Part shown: in pieces, positions 1-5,387 of the stretch
Numbering within the stretch: position 1 is the stretch's first letter
How the letters are laid out: every line of letters begins with the position of its first letter
Source of the DNA: Fermentibacter danicus
GTDB taxonomy: Bacteria; Fermentibacterota; Fermentibacteria; Fermentibacterales; Fermentibacteraceae
Direction: 5' to 3'
DNA length: 7,418 nucleotides
NCBI GenBank assembly: GCA_001618615.1
Contig: LKHB01000013.1
Coordinates: 1 to 7,418, forward strand
Notes under the pieces: generated by a model
The model's input: only the letters and a program-made list of their open reading frames with translations
Database searches by the model: none
Told to the model about the DNA's origin: nothing
Made by a program: the position numbers and the translations under genes

Positions 1-1296
1 GCGGATGCTCTCTCGAAGCACCTTTCCGAACGAGGGTTCCACGTGGAACGGTTCAAGACCGGAACCCCCCCGAGGCTGGTTGCAGAGTCGATAGATTTCT
101 CCGCCATGGAAGTCCAGCAGGAGGAAGGAAACGACTGGAGGCTTTCCTCGAGAACAACCGTCGAGACCAGCAGGAAGCGGGCCGTCTGCTTCACGACCAG
201 GGCCGGAAGAAGCGTCATCGAAGCGGCGAGATCGGGTCTGGCCGGCTCGCCGCTGTACTCCGGAGCGATTACGGGAAGAGGTCCGAGGTTCTGTCCCAGC
301 TTCGAGGACAAGGTGGTGAGATTCCCCGAAAGGACACAGCACCCGGTGTTTCTGGAGCCTGTCGGCCTCGATTGCCGGATCGTCTATGCGGGGGGGATGT
401 CGACTAGCCTGTCGAGGCGGAGACAGATTGAGATGATAAGATCCCTGCCGGGATGCTCCGGCGCAGTCGTGGCGTCATGGGGCTATGCGGTGGAGTACGG
501 GTATCTGCCGGGCGGTCAGATAGAGGAGAATCTGAGACTGAAGGCGGCTGACAACCTCTTCGTGGCGGGACAGGCATGCGGAACGTCCGGATACGAGGAA
601 GCGGCCGGTCTCGGTCTCGTGGCGGGCGCCAACGCCGCGGCCGGGGCGCGCGGGTCCGGTTCCCGCTTCGTACCGACGTCTGAGGGAAGCTACCTGGGCG
701 TAATGCTCGAGGATATAGCCGGAGCCGATCTTACAGAACCGTACAGACTATACTCCTCCAGGGCGATGAACAGGCTGAACCTTCGTCAGGACAACGCATG
801 CAGGAGGATGCTCCCGGTATCGGTCAGGAGCGGTCTCGAAAGGGACGGAGATGAGGCGAGGCTTCGTTCGATCGAGGAGGGCGCGGGGGAGATATCGAGA
901 GCGCTTCGAACCGTTAGAAGGAACGGAGTGCTGCTCGCCGACCTCTGCAGGAGGACGGGATTCGACGTAGCGGGTCTGGCGGCGTCGGAGCCGTCGCTCT
1001 CGGGACAAGATCCCGACCTCGTGTTCTCGGTGGCGCTGGACGAGCGCTATGCAGGCTTCGTATCCAGAGCGGAAAGACGCGCTCGCGAACTGGACAGGCT
1101 TTCGGAGATCAGCCTGGAAGGGGTCACCGATTACCTCGGAATGGAAGGGCTGAGCCGTGAGACGAGGGAGGCGCTGCAGAAAGCAAGACCGTCCAGCCTC
1201 GGCGAGGCCTCCCGCATCCCCGGAATGAGGCCTTCGGACATGGAATGCCTGCTGGTCGGCGTTCTCAGGAGGGTTCCACGTGGAACATCCCGTTGA
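1..1296 (+). CDS. mnmG: tRNA uridine-5-carboxymethylaminomethyl modification enzyme MnmG, C-terminal part (5' end outside window)
   Basis: MnmG (GidA) is the FAD-dependent partner of MnmE. The complex installs the cmnm5 or nm5 group on wobble U34 of certain tRNAs in the cytoplasm. The frame is open from base 1, and 431 residues are visible. Visible family marks are KTGTPPR (residues 19-25), the FCPSFEDK block with the conserved cysteine (Cys98 here, matching the second conserved Cys of the family), GMSTSL, AGQACGTSGYEEAA near 189-202, and the C-terminal helical domain with RPSSLGEASRIPGM. The family is about 610-630 residues, so roughly 180 N-terminal residues, including the Rossmann FAD loop, lie upstream. 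Two normally strict motifs are altered (see findings). The 3' end overlaps rsmG by 17 bp, as expected for the mnmG-rsmG-parA-parB block. A parS site lies near each end of the visible part. The identification is secure. Confidence 0.97.
   Translation, partial: ADALSKHLSERGFHVERFKTGTPPRLVAESIDFSAMEVQQEEGNDWRLSSRTTVETSRKRAVCFTTRAGRSVIEAARSGLAGSPLYSGAITGRGPRFCPSFEDKVVRFPERTQHPVFLEPVGLDCRIVYAGGMSTSLSRRRQIEMIRSLPGCSGAVVASWGYAVEYGYLPGGQIEENLRLKAADNLFVAGQACGTSGYEEAAGLGLVAGANAAAGARGSGSRFVPTSEGSYLGVMLEDIAGADLTEPYRLYSSRAMNRLNLRQDNACRRMLPVSVRSGLERDGDEARLRSIEEGAGEISRALRTVRRNGVLLADLCRRTGFDVAGLAASEPSLSGQDPDLVFSVALDERYAGFVSRAERRARELDRLSEISLEGVTDYLGMEGLSRETREALQKARPSSLGEASRIPGMRPSDMECLLVGVLRRVPRGTSR
36..49. 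promoter_or_regulatory. parS: parS site 1 (ParB-binding palindrome inside mnmG)
   Basis: GTTCCACGTGGAAC is a perfect 14-bp palindrome that matches the known bacterial chromosomal parS consensus (TGTTYCACGTGRAACA type). It is embedded in mnmG, where it is read as part of Gly-Phe-His-Val-Glu-Arg. A cognate parB lies 2.6 kb downstream. With the five bases to its left it shares 18 identical bases with site 2. In known systems ParB loads here as a CTP-dependent clamp and spreads onto neighbouring DNA. Confidence 0.88.
1267..1272 (+). promoter_or_regulatory. Shine-Dalgarno sequence of rsmG
   Basis: AGGAGG is a perfect anti-16S match, followed by 7 bases and the GTG at 1280. This fixes the rsmG start. 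The spacer between this site and the start is filled by the left half of parS site 2, so the initiation region and the ParB-binding site are interleaved. Confidence 0.85.
1273..1286. promoter_or_regulatory. parS: parS site 2 (overlaps the rsmG start codon)
   Basis: This is a second exact copy of GTTCCACGTGGAAC, 1237 bp from site 1 and about 0.63 kb upstream of parA. It lies in the last codons of mnmG, read as Val-Pro-Arg-Gly-Thr, which is a different frame from site 1. Its centre contains the GTG start of rsmG (1280-1282). Because the same DNA word is kept in two frames, selection on the DNA is much more likely than protein similarity. Confidence 0.9.
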
Positions 1297-1924
1297 CGGG
1301 ACACGGATCGAAGCCGATCTTGCCGGCCTGGGAATCGATAGTCCGGGTGGTTTCGCCGAATCGGCTAACCGCTTCATGTCCATGATAAGGGACCGTGGCA
1401 GGGTGATCAACCTCACCGGCCCGGGAGAGACGGGAAGGCTCTGGGAGAGACATCTGCTCGAATCCGCCGCCTTCTCTCTCCTGCTGGACCGTTCGAGACC
1501 CGTCGCGGACATCGGTTCGGGTGCCGGATTCCCCGGCATCGTGCTGGCCCTTCTCGGATTCGAGGCCACACTCATCGAACCCAGGAGAAACCGTGCCCTT
1601 TTCCTCGAGTACGCCTCCCGGGAACTCGGTCTCCCTCAGGTCACGGTGGTCAGGTGCCGGTTCGAGGATTGGAGCGGGGCTTCCCCGCAGTTCACCGCCA
1701 GGGCTCTGATGCCCCTGGACAGACTGCTCGTCCTGATGGAGAAGCTCGGTCACTCCGGAACGCTGACGGTGAGGGTTTCACCGGACGACGGGGGGGCGGA
1801 GGGCGCGATTCGTTCACTCGTTCTCCCCGTGCCTCCGCTTGACCGGCCGGGGGTTCTTGCGCAGTATCGTATTCCGATCAGGCGGCCCGGGGCGGCCGCG
1901 AGCACCCGAAAGGCCTTCCCATGA
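1280..1924 (+). CDS. rsmG: 16S rRNA (guanine-527-N7)-methyltransferase RsmG
   Basis: RsmG methylates N7 of G527 in the 530 loop of 16S rRNA, using S-adenosylmethionine. The protein has 214 residues, close to the usual length of about 207-240. Visible are the substrate-side NLT...RHLLES block (44-62), the SAM-binding loop DIGSGAGFPGI (77-87), the strand-2 acidic residue in LIEPRRNRALFLEYA (98-112), and FTARAL (138-143) corresponding to the family's S-R-A tripeptide. The GTG start is set by AGGAGG seven bases upstream and sits inside a parS site. The gene overlaps mnmG by 17 bp and parA by ATGA (4 bp), so all three are probably translationally coupled. The C-terminal part is unusual: the family's Lys-Gly after the later beta strand is not evident, and the tail is rich in Pro and Arg. 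The identification is secure; full activity is only inferred. Confidence 0.94.
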   Translation: MEHPVDGTRIEADLAGLGIDSPGGFAESANRFMSMIRDRGRVINLTGPGETGRLWERHLLESAAFSLLLDRSRPVADIGSGAGFPGIVLALLGFEATLIEPRRNRALFLEYASRELGLPQVTVVRCRFEDWSGASPQFTARALMPLDRLLVLMEKLGHSGTLTVRVSPDDGGAEGAIRSLVLPVPPLDRPGVLAQYRIPIRRPGAAASTRKAFP

Positions 1925-2679
1925 GCAGGATCATCTCCGTATCGAATCAGAAGGGCGGTGTGGGCAAGACCACTACCGTCATCAATCTCGCGGCCAGCCT
2001 TGCCGCTTACGACAGGGATGTCCTGGTCATCGATCTCGATCCCCAGTCCAACGCCACGAGCGGCATGGGCATGGAGATCCCTTCGACCGGGAACGCCTAC
2101 AGCCTTCTCACGGGCGCAACCGACCTGGAAGGCTCGATGGTGGAAACCGGATACGACGGCGTGTGGGCGATTCCCGGTTCCAGGGATCTCGCCGGTCTCG
2201 AGATCGAACTGGCGCAGCAGAACAATCGCGAATTCTTCCTGCGCGACAAGCTCAGAGTCCCCGAGGTCGAGAGGTTCCATTTCGTCCTTATCGACTGCCC
2301 GCCGTCTCTCGGGCTGCTGACTCTGAACGCCCTCGTGGCGGCCGATTCGATTCTCCTGCCCCTCCAGAGCGAATACTACGCGCTCGAAGGACTGTCGCAC
2401 CTGCTGGACACAATCCGCAAGGTCAGGCAGCTCTGGAATCCGGACCTCGAAATGGAGGGCGTCCTCCTGACGATGTACGACAGGAGGCTGAAGCTGAGCC
2501 GGGAAGTCGAAGCGGATGCCGAGAACCATCTCAGCGAAATCCTCCTCAATACGAGAATACCGCGGAACGTCAGGCTGAGCGAGGCTCCGAGCTTCGGAAA
2601 GCCGGTGCTCCACTACGACGTGGAATCACAGGGAGCCAGGAGCTACCTGCAGCTCGCCGAGGAGTTGATCTCCAGATGA
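1921..2679 (+). CDS. parA: Chromosome-partitioning ATPase ParA (Soj)
   Basis: ParA is a Walker-type ATPase. It dimerises with ATP, binds nucleoid DNA non-specifically, and releases when ParB stimulates hydrolysis, which moves parS-ParB complexes. The protein has 252 residues, the length of chromosomal Soj, with no N-terminal helix-turn-helix of the plasmid F/P1 kind. The deviant Walker A KGGVGKTTT lies at residues 11-19 with the signature Lys11. The switch I aspartate is in DLDPQ (38-42) and Walker B is in LIDCPPS (123-129). The near-invariant IPRNVRLSEAPSFGKP block is near the C-terminus. The ATG overlaps the rsmG stop (ATGA). A weak GAAAGG ribosome site at 1908-1913 suggests reliance on coupling. 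The parB start overlaps its stop in the same way. The identification is secure. Confidence 0.97.
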   Translation: MSRIISVSNQKGGVGKTTTVINLAASLAAYDRDVLVIDLDPQSNATSGMGMEIPSTGNAYSLLTGATDLEGSMVETGYDGVWAIPGSRDLAGLEIELAQQNNREFFLRDKLRVPEVERFHFVLIDCPPSLGLLTLNALVAADSILLPLQSEYYALEGLSHLLDTIRKVRQLWNPDLEMEGVLLTMYDRRLKLSREVEADAENHLSEILLNTRIPRNVRLSEAPSFGKPVLHYDVESQGARSYLQLAEELISR

Positions 2680-3521
2680 CCCAGCCCAAGAAGAAGGTTC
2701 TGGGAAGGGGCCTCGAAGCCCTCCTTCCCGCGATGAGCGAATCGTCACAGGGGCAGATCAGCATGATCCGCGTTGACCGGATCGAGCCCAACCCGCATCA
2801 GCCGAGGCAGGAGTGGGACGAGGACGAGTTGCGGTCGTTGTCGGATTCGATCCGTGAACAGGGGATTCTTCAGCCTCTCGTGCTGAGGAGGCAGAATCTC
2901 AGGTATCAGGTCATAGCGGGCGAGCGCAGGCTCCGGGCGGCCAGGATGGCCGGTCTCGAGGAGGTTCCGGCGGTCTTACGCGAGGCCACGGACGCCCAGA
3001 TGCTCGCCTGGGCGCTGGTGGAGAACATCCAGAGGCGCGACCTCGGTCCGCTGGAGAAGGCCGAGGCGTTCGGCAGACTCTCCTCCCTCTTCAATCTCAC
3101 ACAGGAGGAAATGGGGCGCCAGACCGGCCTGGACAGATCTACGGTTTCGAACCTGATGAGACTTCTGGAGCTTCCCGAAGGGGCCAGGGCAATGCTTTCG
3201 GACGGAAGGCTCTCTATGGGTCACGGCAGGGCGCTCCTCGCCCTTCGCGATGCAAAGGCGATCGAGGCCGCAGCCGAACTCGCGGTGTCGAACGACATGT
3301 CGGTGAGGCAGCTCGAGGAATACGTCCGCAGGGCCTCGCGTCCGCGCGTCAGGAAGAACACCGCGGCCCAGACCGCCGAAGTGCATGATCTCCAGGAGAG
3401 GCTCACCAGGAGATTCTCAACCAGGGTGAGGATAAGGGATCGCGGCGGCCGCGGCAGCATCGTCGTCGAATACTCGTCCCTGAACGACCTTCAGAGGATA
3501 CTGGAGATGATGGGTGGCTGA
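2676..3521 (+). CDS. parB: Chromosome-partitioning protein ParB (Spo0J), parS-binding CTPase
   Basis: ParB binds parS, switches to a sliding clamp with CTP, and stimulates ParA. The protein has 281 residues, typical of chromosomal ParB. In order: the N-terminal ParA-activating peptide (KKKVLGRGLEALLP, residues 5-18), the CTPase/ParB-N domain with PNPHQPR (38-44), the GERRLRAA nucleotide motif (82-89) and ENIQRRDLGPLEKAEA (116-131), a helix-turn-helix at about 142-163 (TQEEMGRQTGLDRSTVSNLM), and the C-terminal dimerisation domain over roughly the last 45 residues. The start is the ATG overlapping the parA stop, with GAGGAG at 2659-2664. The same frame stays open far upstream, across parA, but that part is a shadow of parA. 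The cognate sites are the two parS copies upstream. The identification is secure. Confidence 0.97.
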   Translation: MTQPKKKVLGRGLEALLPAMSESSQGQISMIRVDRIEPNPHQPRQEWDEDELRSLSDSIREQGILQPLVLRRQNLRYQVIAGERRLRAARMAGLEEVPAVLREATDAQMLAWALVENIQRRDLGPLEKAEAFGRLSSLFNLTQEEMGRQTGLDRSTVSNLMRLLELPEGARAMLSDGRLSMGHGRALLALRDAKAIEAAAELAVSNDMSVRQLEEYVRRASRPRVRKNTAAQTAEVHDLQERLTRRFSTRVRIRDRGGRGSIVVEYSSLNDLQRILEMMGG

Positions 3522-3816
3522 CGGAGACTCCTCCAGGGAATCCTCGACGGGGGAGACTCCTCCTCATCATGTACAGGATCACTCCTCTCCTCCCGACTAC
3601 CTCTTCAGAATGGCCTGGGAGGAGATAAACGAGAGGATGACCCGGATGAGGCTCGATCTGGAGATGTCCAGGCACGACGGCCGGGGAGAGGAGACGAGGC
3701 GCAGCCTCGAAAAGAATCTCGTCGATCTGCAGCGGACCGTGGATGCTTTCGCGGAGCGATGGGTCGATTTCGAGAGGAAGAGAAAGGCTCTGGAGGAGAA
3801 GCTGAACAGGTCCTAG
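3514..3816 (+). CDS. Small coiled-coil protein of unknown function, translationally coupled to parB
   Basis: I do not recognise this 100-residue protein. It begins at a GTG inside the last codons of parB (8-bp overlap), preceded by GGAG at 3503-3506 and a 7-base spacer, so its translation is tied to that of ParB. Residues 1-28 are polar, Ser/Pro/His-rich and probably disordered. Residues 29-98 are strongly helical and charged, with a break near Gly56-Gly58. The second helix (about 62-97) has heptad-like spacing and carries FAERWVDF (79-86). There is no signal peptide or membrane segment, so it is probably cytoplasmic. Codon use matches its neighbours. Its place suggests a role linked to ParA/ParB or the nucleoid, but this rests on context only. 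The stop shares bases with the stop of the convergent gene. Confidence 0.8.
   Translation: MADGDSSRESSTGETPPHHVQDHSSPPDYLFRMAWEEINERMTRMRLDLEMSRHDGRGEETRRSLEKNLVDLQRTVDAFAERWVDFERKRKALEEKLNRS
3523..3563. repeat. Pair of 12-bp direct repeats in the 5' part of the post-parB gene
   Basis: GGAGACTCCTCC occurs at 3523-3534 and again at 3552-3563, 29 bp apart. The copies are read in different frames (around Gly-Asp-Ser-Ser and Gly-Glu-Thr-Pro-Pro), so the protein does not repeat. The repeats fall in the probably disordered N-terminal tail. They could be a small slippage duplication or a protein-binding site; nothing decides between these. Confidence 0.4.
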
Positions 3817-4130
3817 CCCTGCTTCGGGCCTCCGTCCGGCCCGCCGTGCCTGCCGGACTGCGCGGTGTCGATCTCCAGGCCGTACTCGTGTACAAGGGCT
3901 TCGAATCTCATATGGAAATGCAGCCAGAGGTCGGCGAAGAGACCGACCTGCGACGACAGGCGGTCCAGCGCCTGCGATATCTCGACCGTCGTCGCCTGCT
4001 CCATGTCGCTCTCGATCCCGGCGTCCGCGGCCGAGCCGTCGAATCCGGCAGCTTGGGAGAGCTTCCTGAAGTTTCTGTCTACGCTCTCCCAGCCTTTCTC
4101 GAAGCAGGTTTCGGCCAGGTATTCCTTCAA
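3813..4130 (-). CDS. Small helical protein of unknown function, convergent with the parAB operon
   Basis: I do not recognise this 105-residue protein. The TTG start at 4130 is chosen because a perfect AAGGAGG lies five bases upstream of it. An in-frame TTG at 4157 would add nine residues but has no ribosome site and would swallow a TATAAT box. The G/C-rich third positions match neighbouring genes, and the protein reads as two helices: residues about 1-28, then about 42-86 containing FADLWLHF (65-72). A Gly/Pro-rich tail follows. There is no signal or membrane segment. The second helix aligns without gaps with the protein encoded after parB (L, L, V, FA, W, F and AL conserved), which suggests distant relationship. 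It has no operon partner and is divergent from the ferredoxin. Its function is unknown, but the gene itself is fairly well supported. Confidence 0.72.
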   Translation of the reverse strand: MKEYLAETCFEKGWESVDRNFRKLSQAAGFDGSAADAGIESDMEQATTVEISQALDRLSSQVGLFADLWLHFHMRFEALVHEYGLEIDTAQSGRHGGPDGGPKQG

Positions 4131-4135
4131 CGCTT

Positions 4136-4142
4136 CCTCCTT
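4136..4142 (-). promoter_or_regulatory. Shine-Dalgarno sequence of the convergent small gene
   Basis: On the minus strand this reads AAGGAGG, followed by AAGCG and the TTG at 4130. It is the main reason for preferring that start over the in-frame TTG at 4157. Confidence 0.7.
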
Positions 4143-4143
4143 G

Positions 4144-4152
4144 ATTATACCA
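4144..4152 (-). promoter_or_regulatory. Possible extended -10 promoter element for the convergent small gene
   Basis: The minus strand reads TGGTATAAT, a perfect TATAAT with the TGn extension. No convincing -35 hexamer lies 16-18 bases upstream; an extended -10 can work without one. The expected transcription start (about 4137) would fall at the end of the Shine-Dalgarno sequence, giving a leader of only about 7 bases. So either the promoter or the start codon as called may be wrong. Confidence 0.4.
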
Positions 4153-4196
4153 TGCAAAAATCCGTCTTCCGGGAAAACGCCGGGTACACGGCGGCG

Positions 4197-4225
4197 TTGA
4201 CGGGCTTAGGAACCCGCCGTATAGT
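4197..4225 (+). promoter_or_regulatory. Sigma-70 type promoter of the ferredoxin gene
   Basis: TTGACG (4197-4202) and TATAGT (4220-4225) are separated by 17 bases, each one mismatch from the housekeeping consensus. The predicted start near 4231-4233 gives a leader of about 20 bases that carries AAGGGAG at 4239-4245, five bases before the GTG. The predicted start, ribosome site and gene fit one another. A 6-bp inverted repeat (ACGGCG at 4188-4193, CGCCGT at 4215-4220) flanks and slightly overlaps the elements; whether it is an operator is unknown. Confidence 0.72.
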
Positions 4226-4250
4226 GCCGGACAACTCGAAGGGAGTCGTA

Positions 4251-4418
4251 GTGGCTTACAAGATCACCAGCAAGTGCATCACCTGCGGAACCTGCAAGGA
4301 CGAGTGCCCCGTGGAGGCAATCAGCGAGGGCAAGCCCTACAAGATCGATGACAGCAAATGCATCGACTGCGGGTCATGCGCATCCGTCTGCCCCGTGGAG
4401 GCGATAGAGGCCCCATAG
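4251..4418 (+). CDS. 2[4Fe-4S] ferredoxin, clostridial type
   Basis: This is a small soluble electron carrier with two low-potential [4Fe-4S] clusters, of the kind that serves oxidoreductases such as pyruvate:ferredoxin oxidoreductase and hydrogenases. The protein has 55 residues, the classic length. Two binding motifs are intact: C9-x2-C12-x2-C15-x3-C19-P and C37-x2-C40-x2-C43-x3-C47-P. Each is followed by Val-Glu-Ala-Ile, showing the internal duplication of the fold. The GTG start is placed by AAGGGAG five bases upstream and by the family length. The same frame continues upstream without a stop for about 490 bases, but that part has no ferredoxin similarity and lies opposite another gene. 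The gene is monocistronic, between its own promoter and a strong terminator. Redox partners are not in the window. Confidence 0.95.
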   Translation: MAYKITSKCITCGTCKDECPVEAISEGKPYKIDDSKCIDCGSCASVCPVEAIEAP

Positions 4419-4451
4419 GCCTGCCTCCACGCGGTCCTTCGGAACCAGTCG

Positions 4452-4484
4452 CCGCCGGACCTCCTGGTCCGGCGGTCATCTTTT
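4452..4484 (+). terminator. Intrinsic terminator of the ferredoxin gene
   Basis: A perfect 10-bp GC-rich stem is formed by CCGCCGGACC (4452-4461) and GGTCCGGCGG (4466-4475) with loop TCCT. TCATCTTTT follows on the plus strand. The hairpin also lies immediately after the stop codon of the minus-strand deacetylase gene (4476-4478). In that direction it has no T tract, so it may end or protect that transcript's 3' end less efficiently. Confidence 0.82.
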
Positions 4485-5387
4485 ACGGGGTTCCGGCCTT
4501 TCCGGGTAAGCCGAGGCGATTTCCATCAGCGGAAGAGATTCGAACCTGTCCAGAAGGCGTCCGAGAGCCTTCCACATCCTTTTGCCCGATCCGCGTCCCT
4601 GTCTCAGCCGGACGACCGGGCTGAACCCGCTCGTGCCGTCGAAAGGTTCGTCATACTCCCAGGGATGGCTGTAGATGACGGGGACGAGGCCACCGCGAAC
4701 GGTTCTCCGCAGCAGCCACGAATGGAGATGCAGCGGCGTGAAGCGCATCCAGGCGCCTCCCGCGACAGGGACCCGCAAACCCATGAAGGGGGAGACCGCG
4801 AGGGGCAGCTCGATTACCGTCCTTCCGCCGTCGCCGAGTTCGTATGGCGAAATCGGCGAGTTGTCGATGCCATACCGCATCAATACGACGGGAAAGACGC
4901 TGCTGTCGTAAACGAATCCGGCGGAGGAAAGCTCTTCCGCAACCCAGGCCGAGTTCCCTTCCGTCACGCTGAAGCTGGGAGCCCTGTAGCCCGAAGGCCG
5001 GGGAAGAGACAGCGAATCCCAGAGGGAGAGGCACTTTTCGATGTCCTCCCTGAAGGACTTCCTGTCCATCTCCTTCAGGCTCCGGTGTCCCCAGCCGTGG
5101 CAGGCAAGCTCGTGGCCCGACTCGAGAATCGAGTCCGCTATTCCCGGCTCGACCCGGAGGAGGTCGCCCAGAACGAAGAAGGTGGCGCGGGCCCCGCGCT
5201 CGTCCAGGAACCGGACGAGCGCATCCACCAGAAACGGGGAGCGCCTGCGCTTCTCATCGAAGGCTCCCGGGGCGGACACGGCCGTCACCGCAGCGGTCTG
5301 GAACCACTCTTCGACGTCGAAGCTCAACCCCATGAGACCGTTCCGATCGTTAAGGCGCCCGTTGCCGGGATGACTGTTCATTGTCAC
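4476..5387 (-). CDS. Polysaccharide deacetylase family protein (NodB fold with DUF3473-like C-terminus)
   Basis: The NodB-fold carbohydrate esterase family 4 hydrolyses N-acetyl (or O-acetyl) groups on glycans using a bound metal. The protein has 303 residues. Visible are the SFDVEEWF opening with the metal/catalytic Asp24 (22-29), ATFFVLG (68-74), the metal-binding H97-x3-H101 in CHGWGHR, GYRAPSFSV (133-141), YDSSVFP (160-166), and the DUF3473-type end with PVAGGAWMRF (207-216) and YSHPWEYD (239-246). This architecture is typical of deacetylases in exopolysaccharide loci. No signal peptide is visible, so it is probably cytoplasmic and acts on lipid-linked or nucleotide-linked precursors. The GTG start overlaps the upstream stop as GTGA, with GGGAGG 11 bases before it. 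An ATG two codons later is possible. The acetylated substrate is unknown. Confidence 0.9.
   Translation of the reverse strand: MTMNSHPGNGRLNDRNGLMGLSFDVEEWFQTAAVTAVSAPGAFDEKRRRSPFLVDALVRFLDERGARATFFVLGDLLRVEPGIADSILESGHELACHGWGHRSLKEMDRKSFREDIEKCLSLWDSLSLPRPSGYRAPSFSVTEGNSAWVAEELSSAGFVYDSSVFPVVLMRYGIDNSPISPYELGDGGRTVIELPLAVSPFMGLRVPVAGGAWMRFTPLHLHSWLLRRTVRGGLVPVIYSHPWEYDEPFDGTSGFSPVVRLRQGRGSGKRMWKALGRLLDRFESLPLMEIASAYPERPEPRKR

Noticed and set aside
748..1575. 275-residue minus-strand open frame across mnmG and rsmG
   Set aside because: Both plus-strand genes are certain, and the antisense frame has no domain-like sequence.
1839..2675. Long open frame upstream of parB in the same frame, suggesting a 560-residue protein
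   Set aside because: It runs through parA in another frame, and its sequence is an Arg/Pro-rich low-complexity shadow. The real ParB begins at 2676 with the conserved LGRGLEALL peptide.
3759..4250. Open frame fused in front of the ferredoxin
   Set aside because: It covers the antisense of a better minus-strand gene. The ferredoxin has its own promoter, ribosome site and standard 55-residue length from 4251.
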